Assembly (NCBI GenBank): GCA_018417955.1
Contig: JACTVC010000030.1
Location: 62,001-126,000, forward strand
Origin: Laccaria trichodermophora
Lineage: Eukaryota > Basidiomycota > Agaricomycetes > Agaricales > Hydnangiaceae
Length of the DNA stretch: 64,000 nt
Reading direction: 5' to 3'
Each line of letters begins with the position of its first letter. Within the stretch, counting starts at the first letter, position 1. The notes below the pieces were generated by a model. The model did not search any database and was not told the origin of the DNA. It worked only from the letters and a program-made list of their open reading frames with translations. Below are positions 44,454-54,189 of the stretch, piece by piece. The position numbers were made by a program, and so were the translations under genes.

Positions 44454-45478
44454 GCGATTACTCCGAGGCGACTGGTTTCGAGTCTAGTCAATGAAGTCCC
44501 TTTCTTTTGCATGCAATCTTCCAACTTGCCGATGTTTTCTCCATGTGAACCGATACGGAACGCGCCTTGGGTGCTGTTGAATATCCCGTGCCACATGTAC
44601 TCGGCGCAGTCTTCCGGGGTCACCGAAAAGGGGTACGCTAGGACGCTTATGATACCAGATGTTGCCCGGAGGATTGTTGACTGAGCAGAATTTAACATAT
44701 TGGTGCGGACGACGCCTGGATGGGCGTGTATGAATGTTAGGTCCGGGTTCCGATCAGCGAGTTCCTGTAGAATTCTAAGTATAGACCCCGATAAAGAAGA
44801 GAACCACTCACCTCCATCATAAGATCATTATAAGTAGGCGACGCCAACGCAGCCTTTGTAACAGAGTACGTCTTCTTCAACCCCAAGTCCTCAACATCAA
44901 TTTCTCCACCCTTGCCCGCAGCCATCACCGAAAAGACCTTCGCATCTTCACCGTCCTCCCTGGCCCTCTTCAACGCAGGCAACACCCCAGTTGCAAATGT
45001 CCACCTTGCATAATAATTCAACGCCAATTTATGATCAATCCCCTCCTCCGTCTCATCTCGACCTCTCAGCGTCAAATAGCCAGGCGACATGACCAGAAAA
45101 TTTATTTTAGGATGACGAGCGAGGATCTCCTTCGTCGCGGCGCGCACGTTCTTCATGAGCGTCGCGTCACATTCGACGAACTCGTGAGAGACGCCCGGGG
45201 TCGTTGGTTTGGGGAGCTTGGCGATGATAGCGTCTGCGGCAGCGCGATTCCGGCCTGCGATGATGATGGTTGCGTTTCCCTTGGTGTATCTTCCCAGGGC
45301 TTCCGCCATAGCTGAGCCCACTCCAGAGGTCCCACCAACGAAGAGGGCTACGGGTGGGTAAGATGGCGAAAAGGCGGTGTTTGAGGATCGGATTGAGGCG
45401 AGAGGGGACATGCTTGACTTTGAGAGGAAGATGGCGGCTGCGACGAGGAGAAGAGGGACAAGGATCAAGGTAATGAAG
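44454..45478 (-). pseudogene. Short-chain dehydrogenase (copy 2), inverted body without ends
   Basis: The minus-strand frame opens FFITLILVPLLLVAAAIFLS, a hydrophobic segment that could anchor the protein in a membrane, with no ATG left upstream because the breakpoint is at about 45478. GGTSGVG (cofactor), NFLVMSPGYL and YSVTKAAL (active-site Y and K) follow. A 47-bp intron (44812-44766, GTGAGT..CTACAG) precedes ELADRNPDLTFIHAHPGVVR and on to GENIGK at about 44520. After that comes unrelated sequence instead of NRYFGTEAQR, which lies in the opposite orientation at 45479-45553. The body is intact but has lost its start and its last exon. Confidence 0.85.
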
Positions 45479-45553
45479 AACAGATACTTTGGTACTGAGG
45501 CGCAGAGAAAGAAATTATGGGAGCATACTTGGGAAATTACGAAGAGCGAGTAA
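45479..45553 (+). pseudogene. Detached 3' coding end of SDR copy 2
   Basis: The plus strand codes NRYFGTEAQRKKLWEHTWEI then TKSE and a stop at 45551-45553, the C-terminus expected after GENIGK of the inverted body. The 3' flank (45554-45608) matches 740-791 of copy 1. Together with 44454-45478 this defines an inversion breakpoint inside the gene. Confidence 0.85.
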
Positions 45554-46659
45554 CTGCCCGTACCTCACTAATACTCAATATTCAATGCTTGGCTTTTATT
45601 CATTGTTACAGCACTTTTCACATCTATGCGGAATCGCGTTTGCAAAAATTCTGCAGCTTTGGTTGTGTTTACTCATTACATCATATGTCTATTTATATGA
45701 TCTTTATATATCTACGACACTTTGCCATTAGTTTCTTCATTTCCTACCTAAATGCCCCCTCGACACATATCTCGTGACCTCAAAGAACGGATTCCCATCT
45801 TGTTCCATGCTCAACACTACAAAGTCAAAGAAATCTGTGAAATTCTTGGCGTACGGAAGTCTCTTGTCTATCAAACTCTTGCATATCACAGGGATCACGG
45901 CGTACCTTACAACCCCGCTGCACGTTTTGCTGGCCGAGGACGACATCGAACTCTAAATCCTACAGATATAAAGCTTATCCGGAGTCTTCTAAACCAACAA
46001 CACTGTTTGTACCTTGACGAGATTCAGGAGGAATTGCACCCACGTCGCGGTGTCTGTGTTTCCGTTCCCACCCTGCTAAGGACCCTGCGTCGCCTTCATT
46101 TTTCTCGAAAAGTTGTCTCTGCTCATGCCCTTGAGTGTAATGAACTGGAGCGCTCCATGTTCATGAACCACATTGGAGAACTCGTGACTGATCCAGCACA
46201 GCTCATGAGTATCGACGAGGCAGCTCGCAATAGCAAGACTTCGCTTAGAAAGATGGGCTGGTCTTTGAAAGGCCGACGATGCTTCCAGCGAAGGATTTTT
46301 GTTCGCAGCCAGAGGGTTTCTATTTTACCGGTTCTCATGATTCAAGGTATCATCGCATATGACGTTATCCCCGGCTCTGTCACCAGTGCGCGCTTCACAA
46401 ACTTTGTGCGAGAACATGTGGTAAGTGAATCAATTCTTCATTATGTGCATGAAAAATTGATATGCATTCAGATTCCACTGACCAACCCATGGCCAGGTCC
46501 CCGAAGTGTCCTTCTACTTGATAATTGCAACATTCACCATTCTGAAGAGCTTCGGCACTTGGTTGAAGATGAAGCTCGTAAGTCATTGTCAAGCTAATTC
46601 TCTGAATAATTGCCTTTGATGACTTTTAGACTGCAAACTCGTATTCCTTCCACCCTACT

Positions 46660-47310
46660 TGTTACAATTCTTTTCTCATATTTACATGCGCAGACAATTA
46701 CATCATCCTAAGACATATCTAGACCATACTGGACAGACTCTAGATACGCATCCCAGCTATATTTCTTTTATGACTCATGTATACGTAGAATGACTCATAT
46801 GACTCTTACAGAGTCATATGAATCATATAGACTCAGTATGACTCGTATGACTCTACACAAGCCATAACGAATCATACTTCTGACTCATATCAACTCATCC
46901 CTATAGTGTATAAGTAGGGTACTTTTCACTTGTATTCGGTAGCTTGAACCTAGGCAATCAAAGCTTAGTTCATTCCTCATCAGACCCTCGGAATCCTTGA
47001 TCGCCCTTGAACTCTATAGTCTTTCGACTTAGAGTCTCTTTGAAACCTCGAACGAACGTTTAAGTCTTCAACATCGAAGACTTATAAACACTTAGGCCTA
47101 GTCAGTGTACGACTATAAACAATACCGAATCTCTATCAGAGCCAGTGTGCCATAGAGTATTGCGGAACCCTATACTGTCGTTATTAAGGGCATAACGAAG
47201 TGATAGCAAAGACTACATCGTCTCAGAAGGGAACGTAGCACGAACGAACGAACCGATGAACGAACTCGAAGCTTATTCTAACTGCCCATTACGCCTAATC
47301 AGCCGTAACA
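46660..47310 (+). repeat. Solo LTR in Tc1 transposase
   Basis: 651 bp with ends TGTTAC/GTAACA and the 5-bp target duplication CTACT (46655-46659 and 47311-47315). It contains many ATGACTC/GAGTCAT motifs (46765-46890) and a TATAAGTAGGG box near 46908. It is unrelated to the other LTRs in the window. Removing it restores LPPYSPDLNPIE. Confidence 0.92.
46765..46890. promoter_or_regulatory. Cluster of GAGTCAT/ATGACTC motifs in the solo LTR
   Basis: At least ten copies of TGACTC or GAGTCA in both orientations lie just upstream of the LTR's TATA-like box (near 46908). TGACTC is the core bound by Gcn4/AP-1-type bZIP factors in fungi, so this may be the LTR's enhancer. That reading is inference. Confidence 0.4.
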
Positions 47311-47618
47311 CTACTCACCTGACCTCAACCCTATTGAGCAAGCTTTTTCCACAATCAAAGCGTTTCTATGTCGCAACTGGCTTGATGAGTCACTGGGTTT
47401 GATTGATCAGGCATGTGAGAGTATTACATCAAAGATGGCTTGGAATTTCTTTCGAGCTTCAGGATACGTTGTTTAGGTTACAGTTGGACATCATTCGAGC
47501 ACATACATAATGAGAGTAATGACAGGCAGAATACTAATGGTGATATGTAATGATGGTTTAGTGGTTGCTACAGTATGTATTGAGAGTCCAACAAGGCAAA
47601 AAGCAGGAATAAACGGTA

Positions 47619-49360
47619 TCAGAAATCATCCTCTCCCTCACGAGCATCTGAGTATTCAGCTGCCAAGACTGGGACCTGCCCTGCGGGGACCTTGACAAGC
47701 TCCTTCACCTTGTCACAATAGTACCACCACTCATACTCATCACTACAGCCATTGTAACCCATTTCCATGCCTGAACCAAAGTACGACGCGGACCCTCCTT
47801 CAACAAACCGCTTCTTGAAACGAATGGCGTGTGTGATATCGTGTGAGGGCGACGCTATCCGCGCACGCTTACGTTTGGCCTCTGGGCTTGCCCACCAAGC
47901 CTCTGCACCACGCTTGAGACGAATGACGTCGCCCTCAGTAAAACCACACTTCACGATAGCAGTGTCAGACATGTAGGGGATAATATCAGGGCCATACCGA
48001 CAATGAGAAAGCTGGCCCTCGCATTCGAGTGCATTGGGAATTCCTAAGTTATCTTGGGCATGGTGAAGAAAGTGTGTTAGCTTGGTAGGTGTATTTTGTG
48101 CTGGAGAGGCTGGGCTAGGGGTAGGGGGTCGGCGGATTGGGGATGGGAGATTCTTTGCACCAAGAAGGGTTGTGAGGGTCGAGAAGATAGAGGCGACGTG
48201 GCCAAGGCTGTCAGAAGGAGAATTAGTTAAGGAGCTAGAACTGTTGCTGGTTGGGCTTCATCCAGGTAGAAGTCGGCCATGATTGGCCATATCGAAGGCC
48301 TGGCAGTTGGGAGGGTCAGAAAGGGTCGCCGTGTTGTCGTACTTATAGAATGAATGAGGCAGTGGTCAGTGTTGATGAAAGGATCCAAAAATGAGTCTTA
48401 CCAGCGCTCTGCACCATTGGGCTAGCATGATTGGTGTGAGTGGTAGGCGCTCTCCGTCATTGGTTATGTAGGTGTAGCCTGAATCATTTGGGTTTTGATA
48501 TTTCTCTTCTCCAAGAGGCCACGAAGGCGACCTAGTTCCCGGTCCATCGCAGTATAGCCCTAATGTGCGCGAGACCATGACTCAGCTACAGGCAAAAGCA
48601 GAACTAAGGGCTTACCTTTTCATCCTCACCACTGCCTTCATCAATCTCCTGTCCATCTGAACCGCTATCACTCTCAGAACCTGACCTACCTGCCTTGTGC
48701 TATTGCAGATTAGACCAATACATGAATTTATTGATACTCGACATACCTTCTTTGACACATCCTTGATAGCATTGATGTGGACTAGGACTGTGAGCTTGTT
48801 CACCTTCTTCTCGCGCATGTTATCAATCAAATCTTTGTATTTGCTGTGCCGTTCCACATCAACAGCATCAGCTTTGCTAGATACTTGACTGTGAGTGTGC
48901 CATCAACTGATTATAAGCGAAAGACTTACGCGCGGGCTGGTGGAGTGAGAATCTTGATTGGAAACTGAGAAGACGACATTACTGGCCCGTATTTTGTAGC
49001 AAGTCCATGAGCAGCAAGAATCTGGTTCAAAAATGAAATGTAATTGTCTTTGGTGTTATCAAAATTATAGCTGAATTGTTTGTTCTTTGTGTCGGTCTTG
49101 AGCTTGGCCTTTGCAGGTTTACCGGTTGGAGTTTTCCCTTGTGCAGCAGGAAGAAAGACAGTGAGGGCCACAGCAACCATGGCAACTGTGAAGGTCAAGT
49201 TTGAGGGATTGGGGGTTGGAATGAGCTCAGAGGATGGAGCGCTGGCCATTGGTTGGAAGGAAAGAGTGGGGACATTCAATGTCGTGGGGCGCTGGCACTC
49301 ATATAGACGCACTGAGGCTTCTCGCAAAAATTCTGTCAAGGGAAATGCCGAGGTAGCAAA
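47619..49360 (-). pseudogene. Cargo gene of the Tc1-like element, SAM-like domain protein
   Basis: Minus strand, spliced. Exon 1 begins MFATSAFPLTEFLREASVRL (about 49366), and ends PIKILTPPAR at 48927. Next come SSKADAVDVERHSKYKDLID, an acidic exon (GSESDSGSDGQEIDEGSGED), LYCDGPGTRSPSWPLGEEKY, then YDNTATLSDPPN and a C-terminal block LGIPNALECEGQLSHCRYGP, CGFTEGDVIRLKRGAEAWW, SPEAKRKRARI ending at 47619. The last block resembles small SAM-like domains of Agaricomycete proteins. One TGA stands where Arg would fit (near 48266). Function unknown; position says it travels with the transposon. Confidence 0.6.
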
Positions 49361-49629
49361 CATAACCAAAGCTACAGAATTCTAACAAACGTGATTCCGC
49401 ATACATGTGAAAAGCACTGTAATGTGAGTTCGAATTTTTTGAACAGGTTAGTCTGCCGCCAACTTGAACTTTTGTAATGGCAAGACGCCATCTCGCCCTT
49501 GACTGCTGGAACGGGCAGTGGTGCTTCCCCAGCGTATAGCTAGCTGGGTAGATGGTGGTATTGCGGTGTCTATCTACTACATGTGATGCCTATATGTAGT
49601 GTGCACGTGACGAGGTCTTTACCTTCCCC

Positions 49630-49860
49630 GGTATAATCCATATGGAATCCATGGAATCAATGTTGGCTGAGGACGCAGCCAGTTTCTGATTCCATGGACA
49701 TCATGGATTCCATATGGAATGATGCTGGAATGGTCATGGAATGATTAATTCCATATGGACTCCAACACCATTCCATATGGATTCCATCAGATTCCATATG
49801 GAATGCAGGCATATCCACATGGATTCCATGGAGCAGTCCATATGGATTCCATGGAAGGAA
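49630..49860. repeat. Subterminal palindrome cluster (CCATATGG/CCATGG)
   Basis: About a dozen short palindromes of the form ATTCCATATGGAAT or ATTCCATGGAAT are packed near the left end of the element; the right end (51160-51460) has a matching set. Such subterminal clusters often bind transposase; that role is inferred. Confidence 0.75.
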
Positions 49861-49919
49861 TTAATGACTATTATACCATTAGAATACAGTGTCCTTACTA
49901 TAAGTAAGTAAAATAAATT

Positions 49920-50002
49920 TTTTTACATCTCAAGGAATTGAACTCTCGACCTCGTGAATGTAAGCAGCGCTCAAGCCAACTGAGCCATAAAGGCATTATT
50001 AT
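49920..50002 (-). repeat. tRNA-like sequence (SINE-like head), not a functional tRNA
   Basis: On the minus strand TGGCTCAGTTGG resembles the pol III A box and GGTCGAGAGTTCAATTCC resembles the B box at tRNA-like spacing, with a pairing D stem (GCTC/GAGC). Acceptor and anticodon stems do not pair well, and a T-rich tract follows. I read it as a tRNA-derived repeat inside the Mutator-like element rather than a gene. Confidence 0.5.
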
Positions 50003-50263
50003 ATGATAAACTAAAGGTATATATATACCGCTTTTGGGCACGTGCCGCGTCAAACGTGACAGCTGTGGCTGAAGCGTTGCCACGTCGTTCCTTCCTTCCT
50101 ACCACCACCATCACCATCCACCACCACCGTTCCAAACCACGACCGCCCACGACATCAACAACGACGATGACGACGCTGACGCTGACGACGCGTGACGAGG
50201 GCCCAGCCCAGGTAAGTGGGAACAACCACCCCACCCACTCTCCTTTTTAACACAAACCACAGG

Positions 50264-50283
50264 TGCCACGTCGCGACGTGGCA
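50264..50283. repeat. Perfect 20-bp palindrome
   Basis: TGCCACGTCGCGACGTGGCA equals its own reverse complement. A related imperfect hairpin (CAGGTGCCACATCGC / GCGACATGGCACCTG) is at about 12477-12512 in a different transposon. Confidence 0.9.
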
Positions 50284-51248
50284 ACCAGACGGCGAACGAC
50301 GACATCGGTCGTCGTTCGCCGTATCTGCTCGGCCACGACGACCCACCACCACGAACAGCCCACCAACACACCACACCAACGTCAACGAGCGCCCACCACG
50401 AGCGCCCACCGACGAAAACGAGCGCCCACCAACGTCAACGACACCACACCAACGATGACCAGCGCCCACGAAAACGACCGCCCACGGACATCCAGTGACC
50501 GCAAGCGACGTCCCCGCCCACGAAAACGATGTCCACCGCCCATGAACGACGCCCACCGCCAACGATGTCAACCGCCCATGAACAACGGCCACCACCAACG
50601 ACGTCCAACGCCCACGAAGACGACGTCCGCCGCCCACCGCCCACGAACAACGTCCGCCGCCCACGAAACAACGTCCGCCGCCCACCGAAAACATCCGCCA
50701 CCCACCGAAAACGTCCACCGCCCATGAAACAACGTCCCCCGCCCACCGAAAATGTCCGCCGCCCATCCATGAACGCAGTGACGAGCCCAGGTGAGCCCCC
50801 CCCCTCCCTCCATCATTATTCCACATCACACCCTCCCCCATTGCTCCCCCTCCTCCAATTGCTCCCCCACTCTCCACCTTTCCTTCCCCCTCCATAACTC
50901 CCCACCTCCATCACTCTACACCCCTCCCCTCCCTCCTCATTCTCCACAACTCCCTCTCTCCACAACTCCCACTCCCCTCCATCACTTCCCCCTCCCTTGA
51001 TCACTCTATATCTATACCTCTCCCTCCCCCTCCCTTTAATATTATATGTAGTAAAATAAAATTATGTAGTCTTATTCAATACACCTTAATTTTCTTCATT
51101 TATTAGTGTTTAAGTTGGAACTTTACAGATTAAGTCTGGACTTGTGATTCTATGATAATAATTGTGGAATTGGGACTTATTCCATCTAAATTCTGTATGG
51201 AAAAAGTATGGATTCCATCTAAAAAAGTATGGATTCCATCTGAAAGAA

Positions 51249-51420
51249 GTATGGAGTCCATCAGCTATTCCATGGAATCCATCTCCAGAAAGTATGGAGT
51301 CCATCAGCCATTCCATGGAATCCATCTTCAGAAAGTATGGAGTCCATCAGCCATTCCATGGAATCCATCTCCAGAAAGTATGGAGTCCATCAGCCATTCC
51401 ATGGAATCCATCTGGAATTC
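51249..51420 (+). repeat. 43-bp tandem repeat, about four units
   Basis: Units start AGTATGGAGTCCATCAG and contain the palindrome CATTCCATGGAATCCATC. They lie in the right subterminal region of the Mutator-like element. The ORFs read across them (51152-51488) are artefacts of the repeat. Confidence 0.85.
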
Positions 51421-51519
51421 CTGGAATCCACCCCCCTTCCATGGATTCCATATGGATTAAGCCGGGGAGGGTAAAGTACAGCACGTGACCACGCTCTGGA
51501 TCCTGGAATCCCTATTCCA

Positions 51520-51534
51520 TCTGCCCCCTTCCCA
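51520..51534 (-). promoter_or_regulatory. Polypurine tract of the gag-only element
   Basis: TGGGAAGGGGGCAGA on the minus strand directly abuts the 3' LTR. A purine run here is where plus-strand DNA synthesis starts in LTR elements. Confidence 0.75.
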
Positions 51535-51667
51535 TAAGGCGACGTCCCCGTTGCCAGCTGCTGAAAAGAAAAAGGAAGCTAAGAGGACTAAGAAAATTGT
51601 AGAGTAGAAATCCAAAATTAAGCAAAGCAATGAAAAGTGATGGACAAAGTAAGAACATAAAGAAAGA

Positions 51668-52630
51668 TCACTGACGAATCCAACCAAGTGCCTTCAAAGC
51701 TCGACTTAAATCTGAGAGGCGTGGATCAGATTCCCAATCGAGGGCCATAGGAATCTTCAATGGGGTTGATGGCAATGGCGGTGCAGTGGGGTTTGAGACT
51801 GGAATGAAGCGTTGACGAGAGACAGGGAAGAATGGGGGGGTTCGACGTGGCCGAAATGGTGGTCGGGGCCGAGAAACCTCACGATTTTCCAAAGGCAATT
51901 GAGAACGGTGGTTCCGATGTGCTAATGAGCTGAAGGGGTTGGGGTTGGTGGTGCGGAGGGCAGAAAGGTCGCGGCGAGGTTGGTTTTTAGGGAATATGGG
52001 GACGATAGGTATGGAGGAGGCGTCGTCAGACCAATCAAAAGCTGGGGGATCCAGGGTAGAAATAGTGGTAGCAGCAGGAGTCAAATCCATAGGCTGGGCT
52101 TGAGTTTCAGCATTGACAAGAAGGGGTGGTGGACTGGTCTGGGATGAGGAAGTGTGATGTGAGGGGGAAACCTGAACCATGGCATCGAGTTTATTGGTGG
52201 TGCAGCTATGTCCCTCAGGAAGTCCTACGTCGCAGGAGAAGCAATCCGTTTTCGTGTCGAAACACCAGGGGCCATGGCCTGCTGCCTCCCATTCCTTCCT
52301 CTCATTCAATATCCCCATTATCTGTCCTTCATCCGCTCCATCACGAAATGCCTGCTTCACATCCTTATCCTTGAAAAGCTCTGTCCCCCTTCGAAATCCA
52401 TCGATTGACCCTTCCCGAAAGGCATGTGCCCAGATGAGGCCTAATGGTGAGTCCGGTGATGACGTGGCGAGAGCGATGAGCTTTGCGAGGCTCTCTTCGG
52501 ATACTGGTGGTGGTGGCGATGATGCTGCTACTGGTTTTGATGCGGATGCGGATGCTGGTGCTGGCGGTGTTACTGCGGGCGGTGCCTGATTGACAGGCTT
52601 CTTCTTCGATGTGGTCTTCTTTTCCGGCAT
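51668..52630 (-). CDS. Gag-like protein of the non-autonomous LTR element
   Basis: 320 residues. It has a lysine-rich start (MPEKKTTSKKKP), a Pro/Ala-rich linker, then an alpha-helical-looking conserved block (residues about 60-115: LGLIWAHAFREGSIDGFRRG, KDVKQAFRDGADEGQIMGIL). A Cys/His cluster (WCFDTKTDCFSCDVGLPEGH, then SC) could bind zinc. An Arg/Pro-rich basic region (residues about 230-290) and an end DWESDPRLSDLSRALKALGW follow. The frame is intact and the LTRs are identical, so it is young. A structural gag role is inferred from the element's layout. Confidence 0.7.
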   Translation of the reverse strand: MPEKKTTSKKKPVNQAPPAVTPPAPASASASKPVAASSPPPPVSEESLAKLIALATSSPDSPLGLIWAHAFREGSIDGFRRGTELFKDKDVKQAFRDGADEGQIMGILNERKEWEAAGHGPWCFDTKTDCFSCDVGLPEGHSCTTNKLDAMVQVSPSHHTSSSQTSPPPLLVNAETQAQPMDLTPAATTISTLDPPAFDWSDDASSIPIVPIFPKNQPRRDLSALRTTNPNPFSSLAHRNHRSQLPLENREVSRPRPPFRPRRTPPFFPVSRQRFIPVSNPTAPPLPSTPLKIPMALDWESDPRLSDLSRALKALGWIRQ

Positions 52631-52831
52631 GGTGACGTATGACGGATGACGGTGATGTCATGGCGTAGACGAAATAGACGTGGAGACGAATGGCAAGACG
52701 GTCAGACGTAGGACAGTGGACGGTGGACAATACAGGACACGACGAGACTGCTGATGTGGCAGCTGAGAGCCGGAATGAGACCAGAGTCAAGAACAAAGCA
52801 GAGAGTAAGAGGCAAGCGTGTTAAAGCACGA

Positions 52832-52849
52832 AGAGCACTCTCATCACCA
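52832..52849 (-). promoter_or_regulatory. Primer-binding-like site of the gag-only element
   Basis: TGGTGATGAGAGTGCTC on the minus strand begins two bases after the 5' LTR and starts with TGG, as sites complementary to a tRNA CCA end do. The tRNA was not identified. Confidence 0.55.
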
Positions 52850-52851
52850 GG

Positions 52852-52986
52852 TGGAACGGGCAGTGGTGCTTCCCCAGCGTATAGCTAGCTGGGTAGATGG
52901 TGGTATTGCGGTGTCTATCTACTACATGTGATGCCTATATGTAGTGTGCACGTGACCACGCTCTGGATCCTGGAATCCCTATTCCA
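52852..52986 (-). repeat. 5' LTR of the gag-only element
   Basis: An intact 135-bp LTR (TG..CA on the minus strand), identical by eye to the split copy at 49507-51519. It is among the shortest LTRs one meets, typical of TRIM/TR-GAG elements. Confidence 0.9.
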
Positions 52987-54189
52987 CTGCCAGTATTGAT
53001 TCTTGGTGTAGCAACCTACTACCAAACTCTGGAGTATTGGACCCCAGACAACATCACAGCAAGGGGGTGCCGGGATTGGAATGCCGGACCGGGGGTTGGG
53101 TAGGTAGGTCAGCCGCAGGCCCAAAAAAAGATTTTTGGAACCCTCCATAACATAGTGCCCAATCGGCTTGTACGGTGATTTAAACTACTCCAATAGTGCT
53201 CCTGCATGTAAAATATAGTTGTATATTGAATTGATTTATAATATCTGCCAATTTCCGGCCTGAAAATCTCACGCTGACTGTTATCTAATCTTTGTATAAT
53301 TCTGAAACACATATTGACATGGAACGCGACGCGACTGAAGTAATATGTTGAATAAAAATTACCTACAACTTACTAATGAGATGATTAGGAACCTGTTCTT
53401 GATGCCGATTGGTATGCTGTATGCCCCGATTGCAAAATGAGAATCCATTGTGGGGCCATAGGACTTGCCAATCTCAAGAAAAATCACCGTGGAACGAAAA
53501 CCTGCTTGAAAGCGCAAGCAAAGCATCAGAAGGAAGAGAAAGAAGCGAAGTGACCCACCTTGCACAAGTACTCACAAGTCACACTATAGACTAACGGTAC
53601 TCCACATGGTCAATTGTCCTATGGACCATAGGGCCACCCCAATGGGCCCAATACAAAAGTACATTATTGAATGTAGGTGGGCCCAATACATGCTTTTACA
53701 TCTAGTTGGGATAGTGTGGCCCAATTGTGAACAGTATATATCTATGTAAATGCATATCCTAATGGTCAAGGTTGGGCCAAATTGCTAAGTAACATAACAT
53801 TGTATGTTGGGCTGAAGGATTTTTCATCGGTCCCTGCTACTATGCAGGAATATGCAAGGTTAGGGTTACCCTCTGATGTCGTTAAATTCATGAAATGTGT
53901 GACAATTTGGGCTGGGTTCACCAACACATTGTGGTATTGCCATGCAGGAAGTTGCAAGGTTAGGGTTACCCTCTAACTTCAGATTTCAGCCAAGTTCAAT
54001 GCTGGCAGATGCATGAATATGCAAAGTCAGTATTACACTCTGATGCTTCTACATTTGCCAATGCTTCTACATTTGTGAAATATGTGTGGGTTCACTGCCA
54101 GCATTGTCACCGGAGGCAAGGACCATGGCAGTTAATGTTCAATTGGCTTACACCAGAGGCAAGGACCATGGCAGTTGATGTTCAACTGC

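Larger units (their letters stand above)
45752..47476 (+). pseudogene. Tc1-like (DDE) transposase interrupted by a solo LTR
   Basis: Exons are 45752-46420, 46472-46577, then 46630-46659 joined to 47316-47476 across the LTR. The N-terminal HTH (LKERIPILFHAQHYKVKEIC; ILGVRKSLVYQTL) is followed by a second HTH region. The catalytic blocks are LMSIDEAARN (Asp), LLLDNCNIHH (Asp) and SPDLNPIEQAF (Glu), and the end is FFRASGYVV. All three acidic residues are present, and apart from the LTR at LPPY/SPDLN no disabling change was noticed. The copy was therefore probably active until recently. Confidence 0.85.
45609..49419 (+). mobile_element. Tc1-like transposon with a cargo gene
   Basis: Inverted ends of about 58 bp (CAGCACTTTTCACATCTATG at the left; the right end has a few differences) are flanked by TA (45607-45608 and 49420-49421). 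The empty site is at 790-791 in SDR copy 1. Length is 3,811 bp including a 651-bp solo LTR. It encodes a transposase on the plus strand and, converging on it, a multi-exon gene on the minus strand whose start codon lies at the inner edge of the right inverted repeat. Confidence 0.9.
49612..51480. mobile_element. Mutator-like non-autonomous element with 9-bp target duplication
   Basis: Inverted ends read CTTTACCTTCCCCGG and CTTTACCCTCCCCGG a few bases in from the borders. The 9-bp duplication is GCACGTGAC (49603-49611 and 51481-51489); the intact target is in the other LTR (about 52945-52953). Nine bp favours a Mutator-like (MULE) mechanism. Inside are palindromic ATTCCATATGGAAT/ATTCCATGGAAT arrays at both ends, a tRNA-like segment, a 20-bp palindrome at 50264-50283 and an A/C-rich repeat tract. 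No transposase. Confidence 0.82.
49507..51519 (-). repeat. 3' LTR of the gag-only element, interrupted
   Basis: 49507-49611 and 51490-51519 are the two parts of a 135-bp LTR. The element 49612-51480 with its duplicated GCACGTGAC sits between them. Both parts match the intact LTR 52852-52986 base for base as far as I can see. Confidence 0.9.
49507..52986 (-). mobile_element. Gag-only LTR retrotransposon (TR-GAG/TRIM type)
   Basis: Two LTRs of 135 bp (52852-52986, and 49507-51519 interrupted by the element 49612-51480) begin TGGAATAGGG and end CGTTCCA on the minus strand, and look identical. The target duplication is CTGC; the empty site is at 873-876. A primer-binding-like TGGTGATGAGAGTGC starts two bases after the 5' LTR (52849), and a purine tract GGGAAGGGGGCAGA ends at the 3' LTR (51520). 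The interior is about 1.3 kb with a single gag-like ORF and no protease, RT or integrase, so it must be mobilised by another element. Confidence 0.88.

Noticed and set aside
44447..45468. Start of SDR copy 2 at the apparent first residue of the 45468 frame
   Set aside because: The codon there is TTG, and the frame continues upstream to the inversion breakpoint; the true start codon is missing.
49920..50002. Functional tRNA gene
   Set aside because: Box-like motifs are present but acceptor and anticodon stems do not pair; it lies in a non-coding transposon.
50111..50897. A 246-codon Gly/Trp-rich ORF (50895-50155) and Arg/Pro-rich ORFs on the other strand
   Set aside because: The simple A/C-rich repeat tract lacks stops in several frames; composition is repeat-driven and there is no gene context.
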